From the NCBI GenBank assembly GCA_903893785.1, contig CAITNQ010000407.1, positions 1-50,930 on the forward strand: a DNA stretch of 50,930 nucleotides, given 5' to 3'. The first letter of the stretch is position 1. Each line of letters opens with the position of its first letter. This stretch comes from an uncultured Gemmatimonadota bacterium. GTDB taxonomy: Bacteria; Latescibacterota; UBA2968; UBA8231. The translations under genes were made by a program, and so were the position numbers. The notes under the pieces were generated by a model. That model did not search any database, was not told the origin of the DNA, and saw nothing but the letters and a program-made list of their open reading frames with translations. This document shows positions 8,108 to 16,712 of the stretch, one piece after another.

Positions 8108-9949
8108 TCAGTTGACGAGGACCGCGTCGTACTTGCACGCCTCCACGCACGCGCCGCAGCGCGTGCACAGGGCAGGATCGATGCGGTGCGGGCGCTTGCT
8201 TTGCCCGGCGATGGCGCCGGACGGGCAGGCCTTGGCGCAAGCCCGGCACCCGGTGCACGTTTCGGCGACGATGCTGTACCGGCGCAGGGCCTTGCAGTAA
8301 CCGGCCGGACAACGCTTGTCGTACACGTGGGCTTCGTACTCGTCGCGGAAGTGGCGCAGCGTCGAGAGGACCGGATTGGGGGCTGTCTGGCCCAGACCGC
8401 ACAGCGAAGTGGCCTTGACGGTCTGACTCAACTGCTCCAGGGCCGCGATGTCGTCCGGTTCGCCCTTGCCTTCGGTGATCCGGACGAGGATTTCAAGCAT
8501 GCGCCGGGTGCCGATGCGGCAGGGCACGCACTTGCCGCACGACTCGTTCTGGGTGAATTGGAGGAAGTAGCGGGCAATGTCCACCATGCAGGTGCTGTCG
8601 TCGAGGACAATCAGGCCACCTGAGCCCATGATCGCTCCGGCCTGTCGCACGGAGTCGTAGTCGATGGGGATGTCGAGGTACTGCGCCGGCAGGCAACCGC
8701 CCGAAGGTCCACCCATCTGAGCGGCCTTGAAGGATCGCCCGCCGGGCACGCCGCCGCCGATGTCAAACACGATCTGGCGCAGCGAGGTGCCCATGGGCAC
8801 CTCAATCAGGCCGGTATTGACCACCTTGCCCGCCAGTGCGAATATCTTCGTCCCCTTGCTCTTCTCAGTGCCGATGGCCGCATACCAGGCCGGCCCGTGC
8901 AGCATGATCGGGGCGATATTGGCCAGCGTCTCGACGTTGTTGATCGTCGTTGGCTTGCCGCGGTAACCGGATTGGGCCGGGAAGGGCGGACGTGGCCGCG
9001 GCATGCCGCGCTCGCCTTCCAGCGAGGCGATCAGGGCGGTCTCCTCGCCGCAGACAAAGGCGCCGGCACCTTCGTGAATGGTGATATCGAAACTGAACCC
9101 TGACCCCAAGATGTTGTCGCCGAGCAGGCCGACGGCCCGTGCCTGATCGATCGCCGACCGGGCGTGGCGGACGGCGATGGGATACTCGGTGCGGACATAG
9201 ATCAAGCCGTGCGCTGCCCCGACAGCGAAACCGGCGATGATCATGCCTTCGAGGATGGCGTGGGGTGATCCCTCCAACAGGCTGCGGTCCATGAAGGCAC
9301 CGGGGTCGCCTTCGTCGGCATTGCAGATGAGGTACTTCTCCGGGCCGGGCTGCTGGGCGCACAGGGCCCATTTGACGCCGGTCAGGAAGCCGGCGCCGCC
9401 GCGTCCCCGGAGCCCGGCGGCCTTGATGTCGTCAACGATCGCTGCTGGCGTGCGTGCCAAGGCACGGGCCGCGGCCTGGTACCCGTCGTGGGCGATGTAG
9501 TCGTCCAGATCCACCGGGTCCAGGTCCACGTTGTGGCGGAACACTACGCGCGTCTGGGCGCGATAGAAGGGCACCTCCTCGTCGCAGGACAGACGTTCAC
9601 CCGAAGCCGGGTCGGCGTATTGCAGCCGCTCGATGGGCCGGCCGTCGGTAGCCGCGGAATGGACGATCTCGGCGGCGTCGTCCGCAGACACACGCGGGTA
9701 GAAGCTTCGTTCGGGGTGGATGACCATCACGGGGCCCTGTTCGCAGAAACCGTGACAGCCAGTGCGTTTCAGCCGGACTCGGTCGCCAACGCCCTGGCGC
9801 GCTATCTCCTCGGCCAAGGCGTTGGCCACCCGGCCCGACCCCACGGCCAGACACCCGGTATCGCATACTGCGATGGTTCGGCGCGGCGCGGCCGCACGCA
9901 CTTCCTTCTGGCGGGTCTCCAATTCCTGAAGCGTGGAATAGCGGGTCAT
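8108..9949 (-). CDS. NuoF-like diaphorase subunit of formate dehydrogenase (FMN, NAD(H), Fe-S)
   Basis: A 613-residue flavoprotein subunit that passes electrons between the Fe-S chain and NAD. Domains in order: an N-terminal thioredoxin-like [2Fe-2S] domain (VCDTGCLAVGSG near residue 29 and GCHGFCEQG near 65); the NuoF core with the glycine-rich GLRGRGGAGF motif for NADH/FMN; the ESCGKCVPCRIGT cluster site; and a C-terminal pair of [4Fe-4S] motifs (CTGCRACAKACP and CTRCGACVEAC). This layout is shared by HydB/HndC of trimeric hydrogenases and by FdhB-type subunits. The ATG overlaps the nuoE-like stop (ATGA) and has AGGAGG eight bases upstream, so the two are translationally coupled. The catalytic partner gene follows, which makes it a formate dehydrogenase part. 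Confidence 0.93.
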   Translation of the reverse strand: MTRYSTLQELETRQKEVRAAAPRRTIAVCDTGCLAVGSGRVANALAEEIARQGVGDRVRLKRTGCHGFCEQGPVMVIHPERSFYPRVSADDAAEIVHSAATDGRPIERLQYADPASGERLSCDEEVPFYRAQTRVVFRHNVDLDPVDLDDYIAHDGYQAAARALARTPAAIVDDIKAAGLRGRGGAGFLTGVKWALCAQQPGPEKYLICNADEGDPGAFMDRSLLEGSPHAILEGMIIAGFAVGAAHGLIYVRTEYPIAVRHARSAIDQARAVGLLGDNILGSGFSFDITIHEGAGAFVCGEETALIASLEGERGMPRPRPPFPAQSGYRGKPTTINNVETLANIAPIMLHGPAWYAAIGTEKSKGTKIFALAGKVVNTGLIEVPMGTSLRQIVFDIGGGVPGGRSFKAAQMGGPSGGCLPAQYLDIPIDYDSVRQAGAIMGSGGLIVLDDSTCMVDIARYFLQFTQNESCGKCVPCRIGTRRMLEILVRITEGKGEPDDIAALEQLSQTVKATSLCGLGQTAPNPVLSTLRHFRDEYEAHVYDKRCPAGYCKALRRYSIVAETCTGCRACAKACPSGAIAGQSKRPHRIDPALCTRCGACVEACKYDAVLVN

Positions 9950-10461
9950 GGCTGGTCCTCCTGACCATGGCGCGCCAGTATCTCGCGAGCGCCGGCGGGA
10001 TCCAGCTTGCCGTAGTATTCGCCGTCGATGGTCATCACGGGCGCCAGGGCACAGGCGCCGACACAGGCCACCGTCTGCAGGCTGAAGGCCAGGTCGGCGG
10101 TAGTCTGGCCGGGTTCGACGCCCAGCGCCTCGGCGACCGTGTCGAGCACCTGCTGGCTGCCCCGCACGTGGCACGCCGTGCCACGGCACACGCACACCTG
10201 ATGCCGCCCGCGGGGCACTAAGGAGAAGTGGCGGTAGAAACTGGCCACGCCAAGCACTTTGGCCCGGGAGACGCGCACGTGCAGGGCGACCGGTTCGATG
10301 GCCCAGGGAGGAATGTAGCCATAGCGATCCTGGACCCCGCGCAATGCCGGAATCAACTCGTCGGCGCGGCGCGGAAAGGGGGCCAGGACGGCGGCCAACC
10401 CGGCCAGGTCGACCGCGGTGGCGGTCTGCGGATCGCCGTCCTGAGGCACGTCGTGGGCCAT
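9946..10461 (-). CDS. NuoE-like [2Fe-2S] subunit of formate dehydrogenase
   Basis: A 171-residue thioredoxin-like ferredoxin subunit of the NuoE/HydC/FdsG family. The four cluster ligands are visible as CRGTAC (two Cys) and, about 40 residues later, CVGAC. The helical N-terminal region RYGYIPPWAIEPVA is typical of the family. It is the first gene of the set (NuoE-like, NuoF-like, catalytic subunit, FdhD). The ATG has AGGAG seven bases upstream and overlaps the NuoF-like start by four bases. Together with the NuoF-like subunit it forms the NAD-reactive module. A candidate promoter lies about 70 bases upstream. Confidence 0.94.
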   Translation of the reverse strand: MAHDVPQDGDPQTATAVDLAGLAAVLAPFPRRADELIPALRGVQDRYGYIPPWAIEPVALHVRVSRAKVLGVASFYRHFSLVPRGRHQVCVCRGTACHVRGSQQVLDTVAEALGVEPGQTTADLAFSLQTVACVGACALAPVMTIDGEYYGKLDPAGAREILARHGQEDQP

Positions 10462-10502
10462 ATTGGATCTCCTGACCTAGCGGCAACTGGGGGGTGGGAA
10501 GC

Positions 10503-10531
10503 TTGCGCTTGGAGTGAGGCGATGATAATCT
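10503..10531 (+). promoter_or_regulatory. Candidate promoter for mobB
   Basis: TTGCGC and TAATCT are 17 bases apart and point toward mobB, 121 bases downstream. The -10 element overlaps that of the candidate promoter on the opposite strand, so the two units could be controlled together. Confidence 0.38.
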
Positions 10532-10554
10532 ACCTAGCCGATGTCGCCAGGCAA
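10527..10554 (-). promoter_or_regulatory. Candidate promoter for the formate dehydrogenase operon
   Basis: On the minus strand TTGCCT and TAGATT are 16 bases apart, about 65 bases before the nuoE-like start. It is back to back with the mobB candidate and shares its AT-rich core. No operator palindrome is obvious. Confidence 0.33.
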
Positions 10555-10651
10555 TCTCCCCCACCGCCGTCCGGATCCGGACGGCGCCGACCCGGTTCGC
10601 GGTTGCCGGGCGGTGCCCGCAGCGGGTCCGTTTCGCCAGGAGGCAACGCGC

Positions 10652-11092
10652 TTGCCGCCCTACGTCCGCATTGTCGGTCCCAAGAACAGTGGCAAGACGG
10701 CGCTGGTCGAAGCCCTGGTGGCCGAGTTGACGCGGCGGGGACGTCGTGTCGGCACCATCAAGCACGACGCCCATGACTTCGTGGTCGACTACCCGGGGAA
10801 GGACTCCTGGCGTCACCGACAGGCGGGGGCCGTGGCCACGGTCATCTGCTCGGCCACGCAGTTGGCACTGATGCGTGATACCGACGGTGCCCCCACCGTG
10901 GCGGCCCTGGTGGCGCGCTACTTCGGCGACTGCGACCTGGTCCTGGTCGAAGGGTACCGAGCCGATGATGGGCCCGCCATCTGTCTGCAGGGCATCACCG
11001 TGGGTGGGCCCATGCTCGCCGCCCTGCCGCAGGGGTACGGCTTGACGCCCGAACAGATCAGGGACGTGGCGGATCTGTTGGACAAGGGCTGA
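10652..11092 (+). CDS. mobB: Molybdopterin-guanine dinucleotide biosynthesis adaptor MobB
   Basis: A 146-residue P-loop GTP-binding protein that assists MobA in attaching GMP to molybdopterin. Seen: the Walker A motif VGPKNSGKTALVEAL at the N-terminus, then VGTIKHDAHDF with the conserved Lys-His, and DLVLVEGYRADDGPAICL, the typical VEGY segment. The start is TTG at 10652 because AGGAGG stands eight bases before it. An upstream in-frame ATG at 10541 would add 37 Pro/Arg-rich residues ahead of the first beta strand and has no good ribosome site. It diverges from the formate dehydrogenase operon, whose catalytic subunit needs the finished cofactor. Confidence 0.9.
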   Translation: MPPYVRIVGPKNSGKTALVEALVAELTRRGRRVGTIKHDAHDFVVDYPGKDSWRHRQAGAVATVICSATQLALMRDTDGAPTVAALVARYFGDCDLVLVEGYRADDGPAICLQGITVGGPMLAALPQGYGLTPEQIRDVADLLDKG

Positions 11093-11215
11093 ACCGGCCT
11101 GCCGGCGGCGCGGCGGGCGCTGGCACAACCGGACAACGGCAGTTGGCGGGCAGCCGCATCAGCCCGCGGCACCGCCAACGGCATTCCCATGAACCGACAA
11201 ACCTGACGAGGCGGT

Positions 11216-12349
11216 ATGCTGGACACCCCCATCACGCGTCTGGTGGCGACAGAGGTGATCGTGCCGGCCCGCGCCGGCTATGTCGATCGCCCCGCCTTCG
11301 GCGACTCGATTTTCGACAAAACGTCCAAATGGATCGTCGAGATCTTCCTGGCCGATGGCCGCGTGGGCATCGGCGAGACGAGCCGCGGTACCAGCGGGGC
11401 GCCGCTGCGCTGGGCCGCGTCCCAGATCCTCGGCAAACCGTTGCGTCAGGTGCTGTGGCACAGCCCGCTGCCGCCGGACCTGCGCGACAACGACACCTTC
11501 GGCCACCCTTCCCCGCCCGTGCCGAACCGCATGCACGAGTTCACCTTCAGCCGCAGCGCCGCCGATCCGGCCTGCCGCGTGGCCCTGGCCGACCTGTGGG
11601 GGCAGGCACTGGGACTACCCGTCTGGGCGCTGCTGGGCGAACGCTGCCGCACGCGCGTGCCGGTGAGTTGGTGGTTCGGCCGTTCCGACGCGGCCCATGC
11701 GGCCCAGCAGATGCAGGTGGGTCTGGCGCAGGGCTTCACGGCGGTGAAACTGAAGGCGGCCGCAGAAGACGACCTGCCCGGCATCGTGGCGGCCATCAAG
11801 GGCGCGGCAGGGACCCAGGCCCTCGTCATCATTGACCCCAACAACCGCCTGTACCGACTGAGTGAAGCGCTGGACGCAGCCCGCCAGCTCGAGGCCTGGG
11901 ACCACATCGTGTTCGAGGACCCGTTCCCGTACACGGCGGCCGAGTGGCAGCTATTTCGGCAGCGCTCGAAGATCCCCCTGGCCCTGCACGCCAATTCCAC
12001 CCATACGGTCGTGTACGGCCCGGAGCGGGCTTTCGACTATGTCAACCTGGGCGGCACAGACTGCCTGTTCGCCGCGGACGTGGCCTGGCGTTACCGTCTG
12101 CCCTGCTGGTTCGGTTCGGGGTTGGAACTGGGCATTCTCGACGCGTGGATCCTGCACCACGCCGCCGTGGCCAGGGCCTGCACCCTGCCCAATGACGTCG
12201 GCCACCTGATCCGCCAAGACGACCTGATCGCCGAGACCCTGACGGTAACGGACGGCGCGCTCACCGTGCCGGAGGCGCCGGGGTTGGGCGTCACCCTGGA
12301 CCCGGCCGCACTGCAGCGGTATGCCGTGAGTCATTTCGAGGTCAGCTGA
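11216..12349 (+). CDS. Enolase-superfamily enzyme (mandelate racemase/muconate lactonizing type)
   Basis: A 377-residue protein. This superfamily abstracts a proton next to a carboxylate, in sugar-acid dehydration, racemisation or cycloisomerisation. Seen: an N-terminal capping domain, then AVKLK with the KxK base motif (K178, K180), the first metal ligand D207 (VIIDPNN) and the second E234 (FEDPFPY). The third barrel acid is not evident: the equivalent strand reads LALHANSTHT (H258, N260), so metal binding or chemistry may differ. The reaction is unknown. The presence of a mannonate dehydratase-like gene at the window edge makes a sugar acid a reasonable guess. It lies 123 bases after mobB on the same strand. 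Confidence 0.85.
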   Translation: MLDTPITRLVATEVIVPARAGYVDRPAFGDSIFDKTSKWIVEIFLADGRVGIGETSRGTSGAPLRWAASQILGKPLRQVLWHSPLPPDLRDNDTFGHPSPPVPNRMHEFTFSRSAADPACRVALADLWGQALGLPVWALLGERCRTRVPVSWWFGRSDAAHAAQQMQVGLAQGFTAVKLKAAAEDDLPGIVAAIKGAAGTQALVIIDPNNRLYRLSEALDAARQLEAWDHIVFEDPFPYTAAEWQLFRQRSKIPLALHANSTHTVVYGPERAFDYVNLGGTDCLFAADVAWRYRLPCWFGSGLELGILDAWILHHAAVARACTLPNDVGHLIRQDDLIAETLTVTDGALTVPEAPGLGVTLDPAALQRYAVSHFEVS

Positions 12350-12631
12350 TCCGGCCCGGTGGACGGCGCTGAACCGCCCTCGGCGGCGAGGGCGCTGGGG
12401 GCGGCCCGGCACGCGTCGGCGGCAGCCCTGAACCAAGCCGGGCGCCGGGGCCTGCGTCACGCCCCCTGCCGCCGGTTCAGGTTACCCACGCGCCGAGGCG
12501 AGTCGCCATGCAGCGCCGGTCGCTGCCCGACCCGGTGGTGCTGGCCGAGGGGGGTGCACACGGCCGCCCTGACGCCAGCCGCCATCCAAGACGGCGGCTC
12601 AACGAAAGCCAACGTTCGTGGCAGGAGGACC

Positions 12632-13252
12632 ATGGAACCGCCGGCCTGCTGCCCCGGCAACCAAAGGTTACCCATGCACGACGTCGATGTGGTGATTCTG
12701 CCGGCGACCCATCCGGACGACCCCACGTACGGGTTCACGCCAACCCAGGTGGCTGCGCATCGCCAGGCGCGCCTGCACGCGGTCCGCTTCCCGGAGGTGG
12801 TCTGGTACAACCGCGCGGTGCGCGACCAGGCCATGGCCCAGATCCGCGCGCTGGGGCTTCCCTCCTGCGTGCTGGTGGGGTTCAGCAAATCCGGACTGGG
12901 GGCCTGGAACATCGCCCGCCAGATGGCTGACCAGGTGCAGGGGGCCATCATCTTCGACGCCCCCCTGGCCAGCGACGACTGGCGTCGTTGGGGCGACGAG
13001 TTCTACCAGAGCGATGCCGCCTGGCAGGAGGACCTGCCGCTGCACCAGATACGCCGCGATCCGTCGGTATGGCCGGCCCACGCCAGCCTGGTCCTGATCT
13101 CCGGCACCTCATTCCACGCCGAGATGACCCGATTCTCCGAGGAACTGACGCAACGCGGCACGGCCCACCAGTTCCTCCCCCGCCCCGACATGCCTCACCA
13201 CTGGGACGCCGGGTGGTTGGCTGAGGGCCTGACCGCACTGGAGGGGGCGTGA
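12632..13252 (+). CDS. Alpha/beta hydrolase family protein
   Basis: A 206-residue cytoplasmic protein with an alpha/beta-hydrolase layout: a first strand DVDVVILPA, a nucleophile-elbow region SCVLVGFSKSGLGAW (Ser in GFSKS), an acid-region strand AIIFDAPLA, and a late His in DMPHHWD. It is short for the fold and has no cap domain or signal peptide. The substrate is unknown. Two starts are possible. ATG at 12632 has a perfect AGGAGG but only three bases away, a spacing also seen before panE; ATG at 12674 has a weaker AAAGG at better spacing and begins right at the first strand. The first 14 residues are therefore doubtful. Confidence 0.75.
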   Translation: MEPPACCPGNQRLPMHDVDVVILPATHPDDPTYGFTPTQVAAHRQARLHAVRFPEVVWYNRAVRDQAMAQIRALGLPSCVLVGFSKSGLGAWNIARQMADQVQGAIIFDAPLASDDWRRWGDEFYQSDAAWQEDLPLHQIRRDPSVWPAHASLVLISGTSFHAEMTRFSEELTQRGTAHQFLPRPDMPHHWDAGWLAEGLTALEGA

Positions 13253-13607
13253 GGGCGTGCGGTCCGGGCGCGGGAGCGCCCATCTGCTGCGGCGGAGTAG
13301 CTGCTCGGTTTCGGGAAGGGCCCGTCCGGTCGCGGGAGTACCCGGCACACCGCGACCGGTAGACCCGGGCGGCGCAACGCACGAACGCCCTGAGCCCTGC
13401 CGAGGCCGGACCTGAGACGGCGGCGATCCCGCCGTGCAAGGCGGTCCGCGCCTGCCGGCGCCGGCCGTACGGTCGGCATGGCGGCAGCGCGCTGCACAGC
13501 TCCCCGAGGCGTTGCGAAATCGAGGCCCCTGCCTGCTGGGCCATGACGCATCCGGCGCGACCGCACCGCCCGGGGCGGCGCTTCGTGCATCAGGCACGAC
13601 CGGTTCC
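13253..13607. other. Non-coding gap before the VIT-VWA gene
   Basis: I see no convincing gene or RNA. The DNA is Arg/Pro/Ala-biased in every frame. The stretch GGTCGCGGGAGTACCC followed by CACCGCGACC could form a weak hairpin. The gap ends at the promoter listed at 13608. Confidence 0.5.
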
Positions 13608-13636
13608 TTGAGGCGCGGGAGGTGCCCGTGTATTTT
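13608..13636 (+). promoter_or_regulatory. Candidate promoter of the VIT-VWA gene
   Basis: TTGAGG and TATTTT are separated by 17 bases in otherwise very GC-rich DNA. The site leaves a leader of about 115 bases before the ATG at 13757. Confidence 0.5.
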
Positions 13637-13756
13637 GGGTACGTGCCCCCTTGGGATTGGCGTCGGGCGGCAGCGCCAAGATGGGGCGCCTGCCCCGGTG
13701 CGCGCGCCCAGCACCGCGGCCTGGCACGGGATCGGCCACCGACAATGGGGTGCCCC

Positions 13757-16408
13757 ATGCGCCGCGCGCTGCTGCTGTCTGGGTTGGCTATCTGGTTGGC
13801 GGCGCCTGCCGGCGCCCTGGTGCACTTGGGCGCTCCATCGGAGGACGCGGTCAGCACTTGGTTGGACATCACCACGGCCCGGGTCACGGTACAGGTGAAC
13901 GGGCGGTTGGCAACTACCCACCTGGATCAGACGTTCCGCAACCGCGCCGCGACCGGCATCGAGGGGGTGGGTGAGTTGTGCCTGCCCGCGGGCGCCACGG
14001 TCACCGGGCTGGCGGTCTGGACCGGCGGGCAACGCCTGCTGGGAGCGGCCACGGCCACATCGTGGGCCCGCGAGAGCTACCAGACCTGCCTCGCCAGAGC
14101 CGGACAGCGCCCGGCATCAGTGCCCGGCGCGCCGTCGGCGTACCGCCTGCATGTGTTCCCCGTACCGGCGCGGGGTACCTGCCGCGTCGAGGTGGACTAT
14201 CTGGAGGTGCTGCCGTGGCAGCAGGGTACGCTGACCTATCGCCTGCCGTTGGCGCCCCCGGACAGCAACGGCGGAACCCTCGGCCTGCTGCAGGTGGAGG
14301 TGCACGCCCGGGGTACGGGCGCGGCGATTGCCGACCTCGACCCGCGGTTCGCGTCCCTGTGCGTGGTCGAGCGGCCGACCGCTGATAGCCTGACCGTGGC
14401 CTTCGCTGATGAGGGGGTTGTCGCCGACGGCGACTGGGCGGTCGGTCTGCAACCGGTGACGCCGCGCAGCGGGCCCTGGGTCGCCAGCGCGGCCCCCCAA
14501 GGGGCCCGGGCCGGGTATTACGTCGCCTGGGCAAACCAGCCCGCCGCATCCGTCGACCCGGCGCTGCCGCACGCCATCACGCTGGCGGTGGACGCATCAT
14601 CCAGCATGGTGGAGAGCCGCTGGGATGCGGTGCAGCACGCCACCCGGGCCCTGCTGGCCAGCCTGCGTCCCGAAGACCATTTCGGCCTGGTAGTGTTCGG
14701 TAACCAGTCGTTGACCTGGCCGCCAAGCCCGGTCGGGGCCGACAGCGCTGCCGCGGCGGCGGCCCTGGAATTCTTGAGCCAACGGGCCTCGATGGGCGCC
14801 ACCAACTATAGCGCCGCGCTGCAGGCCGCCTGTGGGCTGGCGTTCCCAGATGGTCAGGCCAACCAGGTCGTGCTGCTGACGGACGGCCCACCCATGCTGG
14901 GCGAGACCGACGCCGACAGTCTGGCGACGCAGGCGGGCAGAACGGCGCCAGAGCCCTTCACGCTCTCGGCGGTGGGATTGGGCGAGGAGGTCGACAACGC
15001 TCTGCTGGACCGCCTTTGCCGCCGCCTGGGCGGGGTCGCAACCGCAGTTCCCGCCGACGGCAACCTGACGGCCAACCTGACCCGCGCCGTGCTGGACGTG
15101 GCTCACCGCGTGCGGGCCGTGCGGCGCATGGAGGTGGAGGGCAGCGAGTCTTTCGATGTGGTGACCGAGCCGGCGGAGCCGGTCGCCGAGGGCCAGGAAC
15201 TGACCCAGGTGGGCCGCTACCGCGTCGGCGGGGCGCTATCCCTGGCCTTGGCCAACGGTCCGCCAGGGTCGCCGGTGGCCAGCCGCTACCCCATCGACCT
15301 GGCGCCAGCGGTGGGCACGGTCGCGGGCCCCACACCCCAGGTGCTGTTTGCCGACGACTTTGTTGACGCCAGCGGCGGCTGGCAGCAGGTGCCCGGCACC
15401 GAGGGGCTGTGGACGCTGGATCAGGCCGCCGGGCTATACCAGGTCGTTGTCGACGGGTATTCCTGGGTCTGGGTGCAGGTGCCGGCCACTGAATACACCA
15501 TTCAGACGCGTGTTTGTCCCGGCAGCTGGTCCACCAAGGTGGTGTACGCCAACGCCGACCGGAACGAACTGGCGCAGGTTGATCTCCTGGCGCAGTTGGA
15601 CGGCGTCTCCGGCCTGCGCCTGCTACGCCCGACCAGCGAGATGGTCGTGGTGCCGTTCCCGGTGACCCGGGGCCAGTGGTACACGTTGCAGGTGCAGGTG
15701 GGCAACGGGGTAGTCACGACCTATGTCGACGGCCGTCTAGTCCACGACCACGTGCCCACGCCAGGGGTGGTCCACGACGGCGCCATTGGCATCGGCAGCT
15801 ATGGGCCGACCCACGAGACGGTGTTTGACTACGTGCGGGTCTACGCCGGCGCCGATCTGGGCCCTGTCGGTTCACCCGCCGTTGCTCGGGGCCCAGTAAG
15901 CACGCTGTGGGCCCGGCAGCGATGGGCTGCCCTGACAGCGGCCAGCGGATGGTCTACCGCCACAGCTGGCCTGGGTACCGATTACGGCATAGTCACCCCC
16001 CAGACAGCGCTGCTGGCCGCGGCGCCCACCGCCGCTGCCTGGCTGGAGGAGGCGCCGTCGGCGGGCCCGGCTACCGCCGTCAACGAGCCGGCCGGGGACG
16101 GCGAGCCCGCAAGGCCCGGCATCGAGCCCCGTCTGGCCCAGAACGCACCGAACCCGTTCAACGCCAGCACCAGCCTACGATTTTGGCTCCCCGCGGACGC
16201 GCCGGGCAGGGACCTGCGCCTGGCCGTGTACAATCTGGCCGGGCAACAGGTCCGCGCCTGGGACGTGGCCAACCCGATGCCCGGCGACCATACGTTCGTC
16301 TGGGACGGGCGCGACGAAGACGGCAACGAGGCCGCCAGCGGCGTCTATCTGGTGCGCCTGCAGTGGGGCCAAACCCAAGCCTGGCGGCGCGCAGTGCTGG
16401 TGCGCTGA
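13757..16408 (+). CDS. Secreted VIT-VWA protein with LamG-like domain and PNPFN-type C-terminal sorting domain
   Basis: An 883-residue exported protein. A signal peptide (RRALLLSGLAIWLAAPAGA) is followed by a vault/inter-alpha-trypsin (VIT) domain, roughly residues 25-230. The von Willebrand factor A domain comes next; its metal site reads VDASSSM (D279 starts the DxSxS motif). A concanavalin-like (LamG/laminin-G) segment begins near residue 530 (FADDFVDASGGW). The end is a FlgD-like Ig domain with NAPNPFNAST, TFVWDGRDEDG and ASGVYLVRL. Such C-terminal domains are secretion or anchoring signals in FCB-group and related bacteria. VWA domains mediate metal-dependent protein contacts. The start with GGGGTG before it is preferred over an ATG 12 bases upstream. 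No operon partners. Confidence 0.88.
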   Translation: MRRALLLSGLAIWLAAPAGALVHLGAPSEDAVSTWLDITTARVTVQVNGRLATTHLDQTFRNRAATGIEGVGELCLPAGATVTGLAVWTGGQRLLGAATATSWARESYQTCLARAGQRPASVPGAPSAYRLHVFPVPARGTCRVEVDYLEVLPWQQGTLTYRLPLAPPDSNGGTLGLLQVEVHARGTGAAIADLDPRFASLCVVERPTADSLTVAFADEGVVADGDWAVGLQPVTPRSGPWVASAAPQGARAGYYVAWANQPAASVDPALPHAITLAVDASSSMVESRWDAVQHATRALLASLRPEDHFGLVVFGNQSLTWPPSPVGADSAAAAAALEFLSQRASMGATNYSAALQAACGLAFPDGQANQVVLLTDGPPMLGETDADSLATQAGRTAPEPFTLSAVGLGEEVDNALLDRLCRRLGGVATAVPADGNLTANLTRAVLDVAHRVRAVRRMEVEGSESFDVVTEPAEPVAEGQELTQVGRYRVGGALSLALANGPPGSPVASRYPIDLAPAVGTVAGPTPQVLFADDFVDASGGWQQVPGTEGLWTLDQAAGLYQVVVDGYSWVWVQVPATEYTIQTRVCPGSWSTKVVYANADRNELAQVDLLAQLDGVSGLRLLRPTSEMVVVPFPVTRGQWYTLQVQVGNGVVTTYVDGRLVHDHVPTPGVVHDGAIGIGSYGPTHETVFDYVRVYAGADLGPVGSPAVARGPVSTLWARQRWAALTAASGWSTATAGLGTDYGIVTPQTALLAAAPTAAAWLEEAPSAGPATAVNEPAGDGEPARPGIEPRLAQNAPNPFNASTSLRFWLPADAPGRDLRLAVYNLAGQQVRAWDVANPMPGDHTFVWDGRDEDGNEAASGVYLVRLQWGQTQAWRRAVLVR

Positions 16409-16412
16409 ACGG

Positions 16413-16436
16413 GCGATCCGGTCGCGACCGGATCGC
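16413..16436. terminator. 24-bp perfect palindrome after the VIT-VWA gene
   Basis: The 12-base half-site GCGATCCGGTCG is followed directly by its exact reverse complement. It sits four bases after the stop of the VIT-VWA gene, in a convergent gap. As RNA it would form a strong hairpin, but no T run follows, so it may slow polymerase, protect the 3' end, or bind a dimeric protein. Confidence 0.45.
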
Positions 16437-16461
16437 GGGGTCGACGCGCACTGGCACTGGG

Positions 16462-16617
16462 TCAGTCGGCCATGCTGTGCAGGGCCACGCCGTTGCCCTC
16501 GGTGTCGCGGCAGCGGGCGACAGAACCATGGGCATTGATCGCGGTCTTGGGGCTGACCACGGTGCCGCCACGGGTCTGGCCCCGTACCAGGGCGGTGTCG
16601 ATGTCGGCCTCACGGAA
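16462..16617 (-). pseudogene. C-terminal remnant of a glyoxalase/VOC-family protein
   Basis: About 51 codons on the minus strand end in ARCRDTEGNGVALHSMAD, the hallmark C-terminus of small VOC-superfamily (glyoxalase/bleomycin resistance) proteins (DxEGNxxxLHS, with the metal-ligand Glu). It is preceded by RGGTVVSPKTAINAHGSV, also typical. A complete family member has about 115-130 residues. Upstream, the frame turns into low-complexity Ala/Arg/Pro sequence with no family resemblance, so roughly the first half is missing. A frameshift into another frame was not found. Confidence 0.6.
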
Positions 16618-16712
16618 AGACGCCGTGGTGCCCGCAGCGGCGGGTGGGTGACGGGCCGACGGCACCAGTGCCCCGCCGGCCGCCGCCAACGGGGGTGGAC
16701 GAGGTCTTGCCT

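Noticed and set aside
8064..8402. N-terminal extension of the formate dehydrogenase catalytic subunit
   Set aside because: The frame is open but overlaps the end of the NuoF-like gene out of phase and has no domain sequence; the GTG at 8063 with GAGG upstream fits the family length.
9950..11128. N-terminal extension of the NuoF-like subunit to 11128
   Set aside because: It runs across the nuoE-like gene and antisense to mobB, with low-complexity Arg/Pro sequence; the ATGA overlap at 9946-9949 marks the true start.
12577..12599. Hairpin before the alpha/beta hydrolase gene as a riboswitch or terminator
   Set aside because: The stem is only seven base pairs, has no T run and no recognisable aptamer around it.
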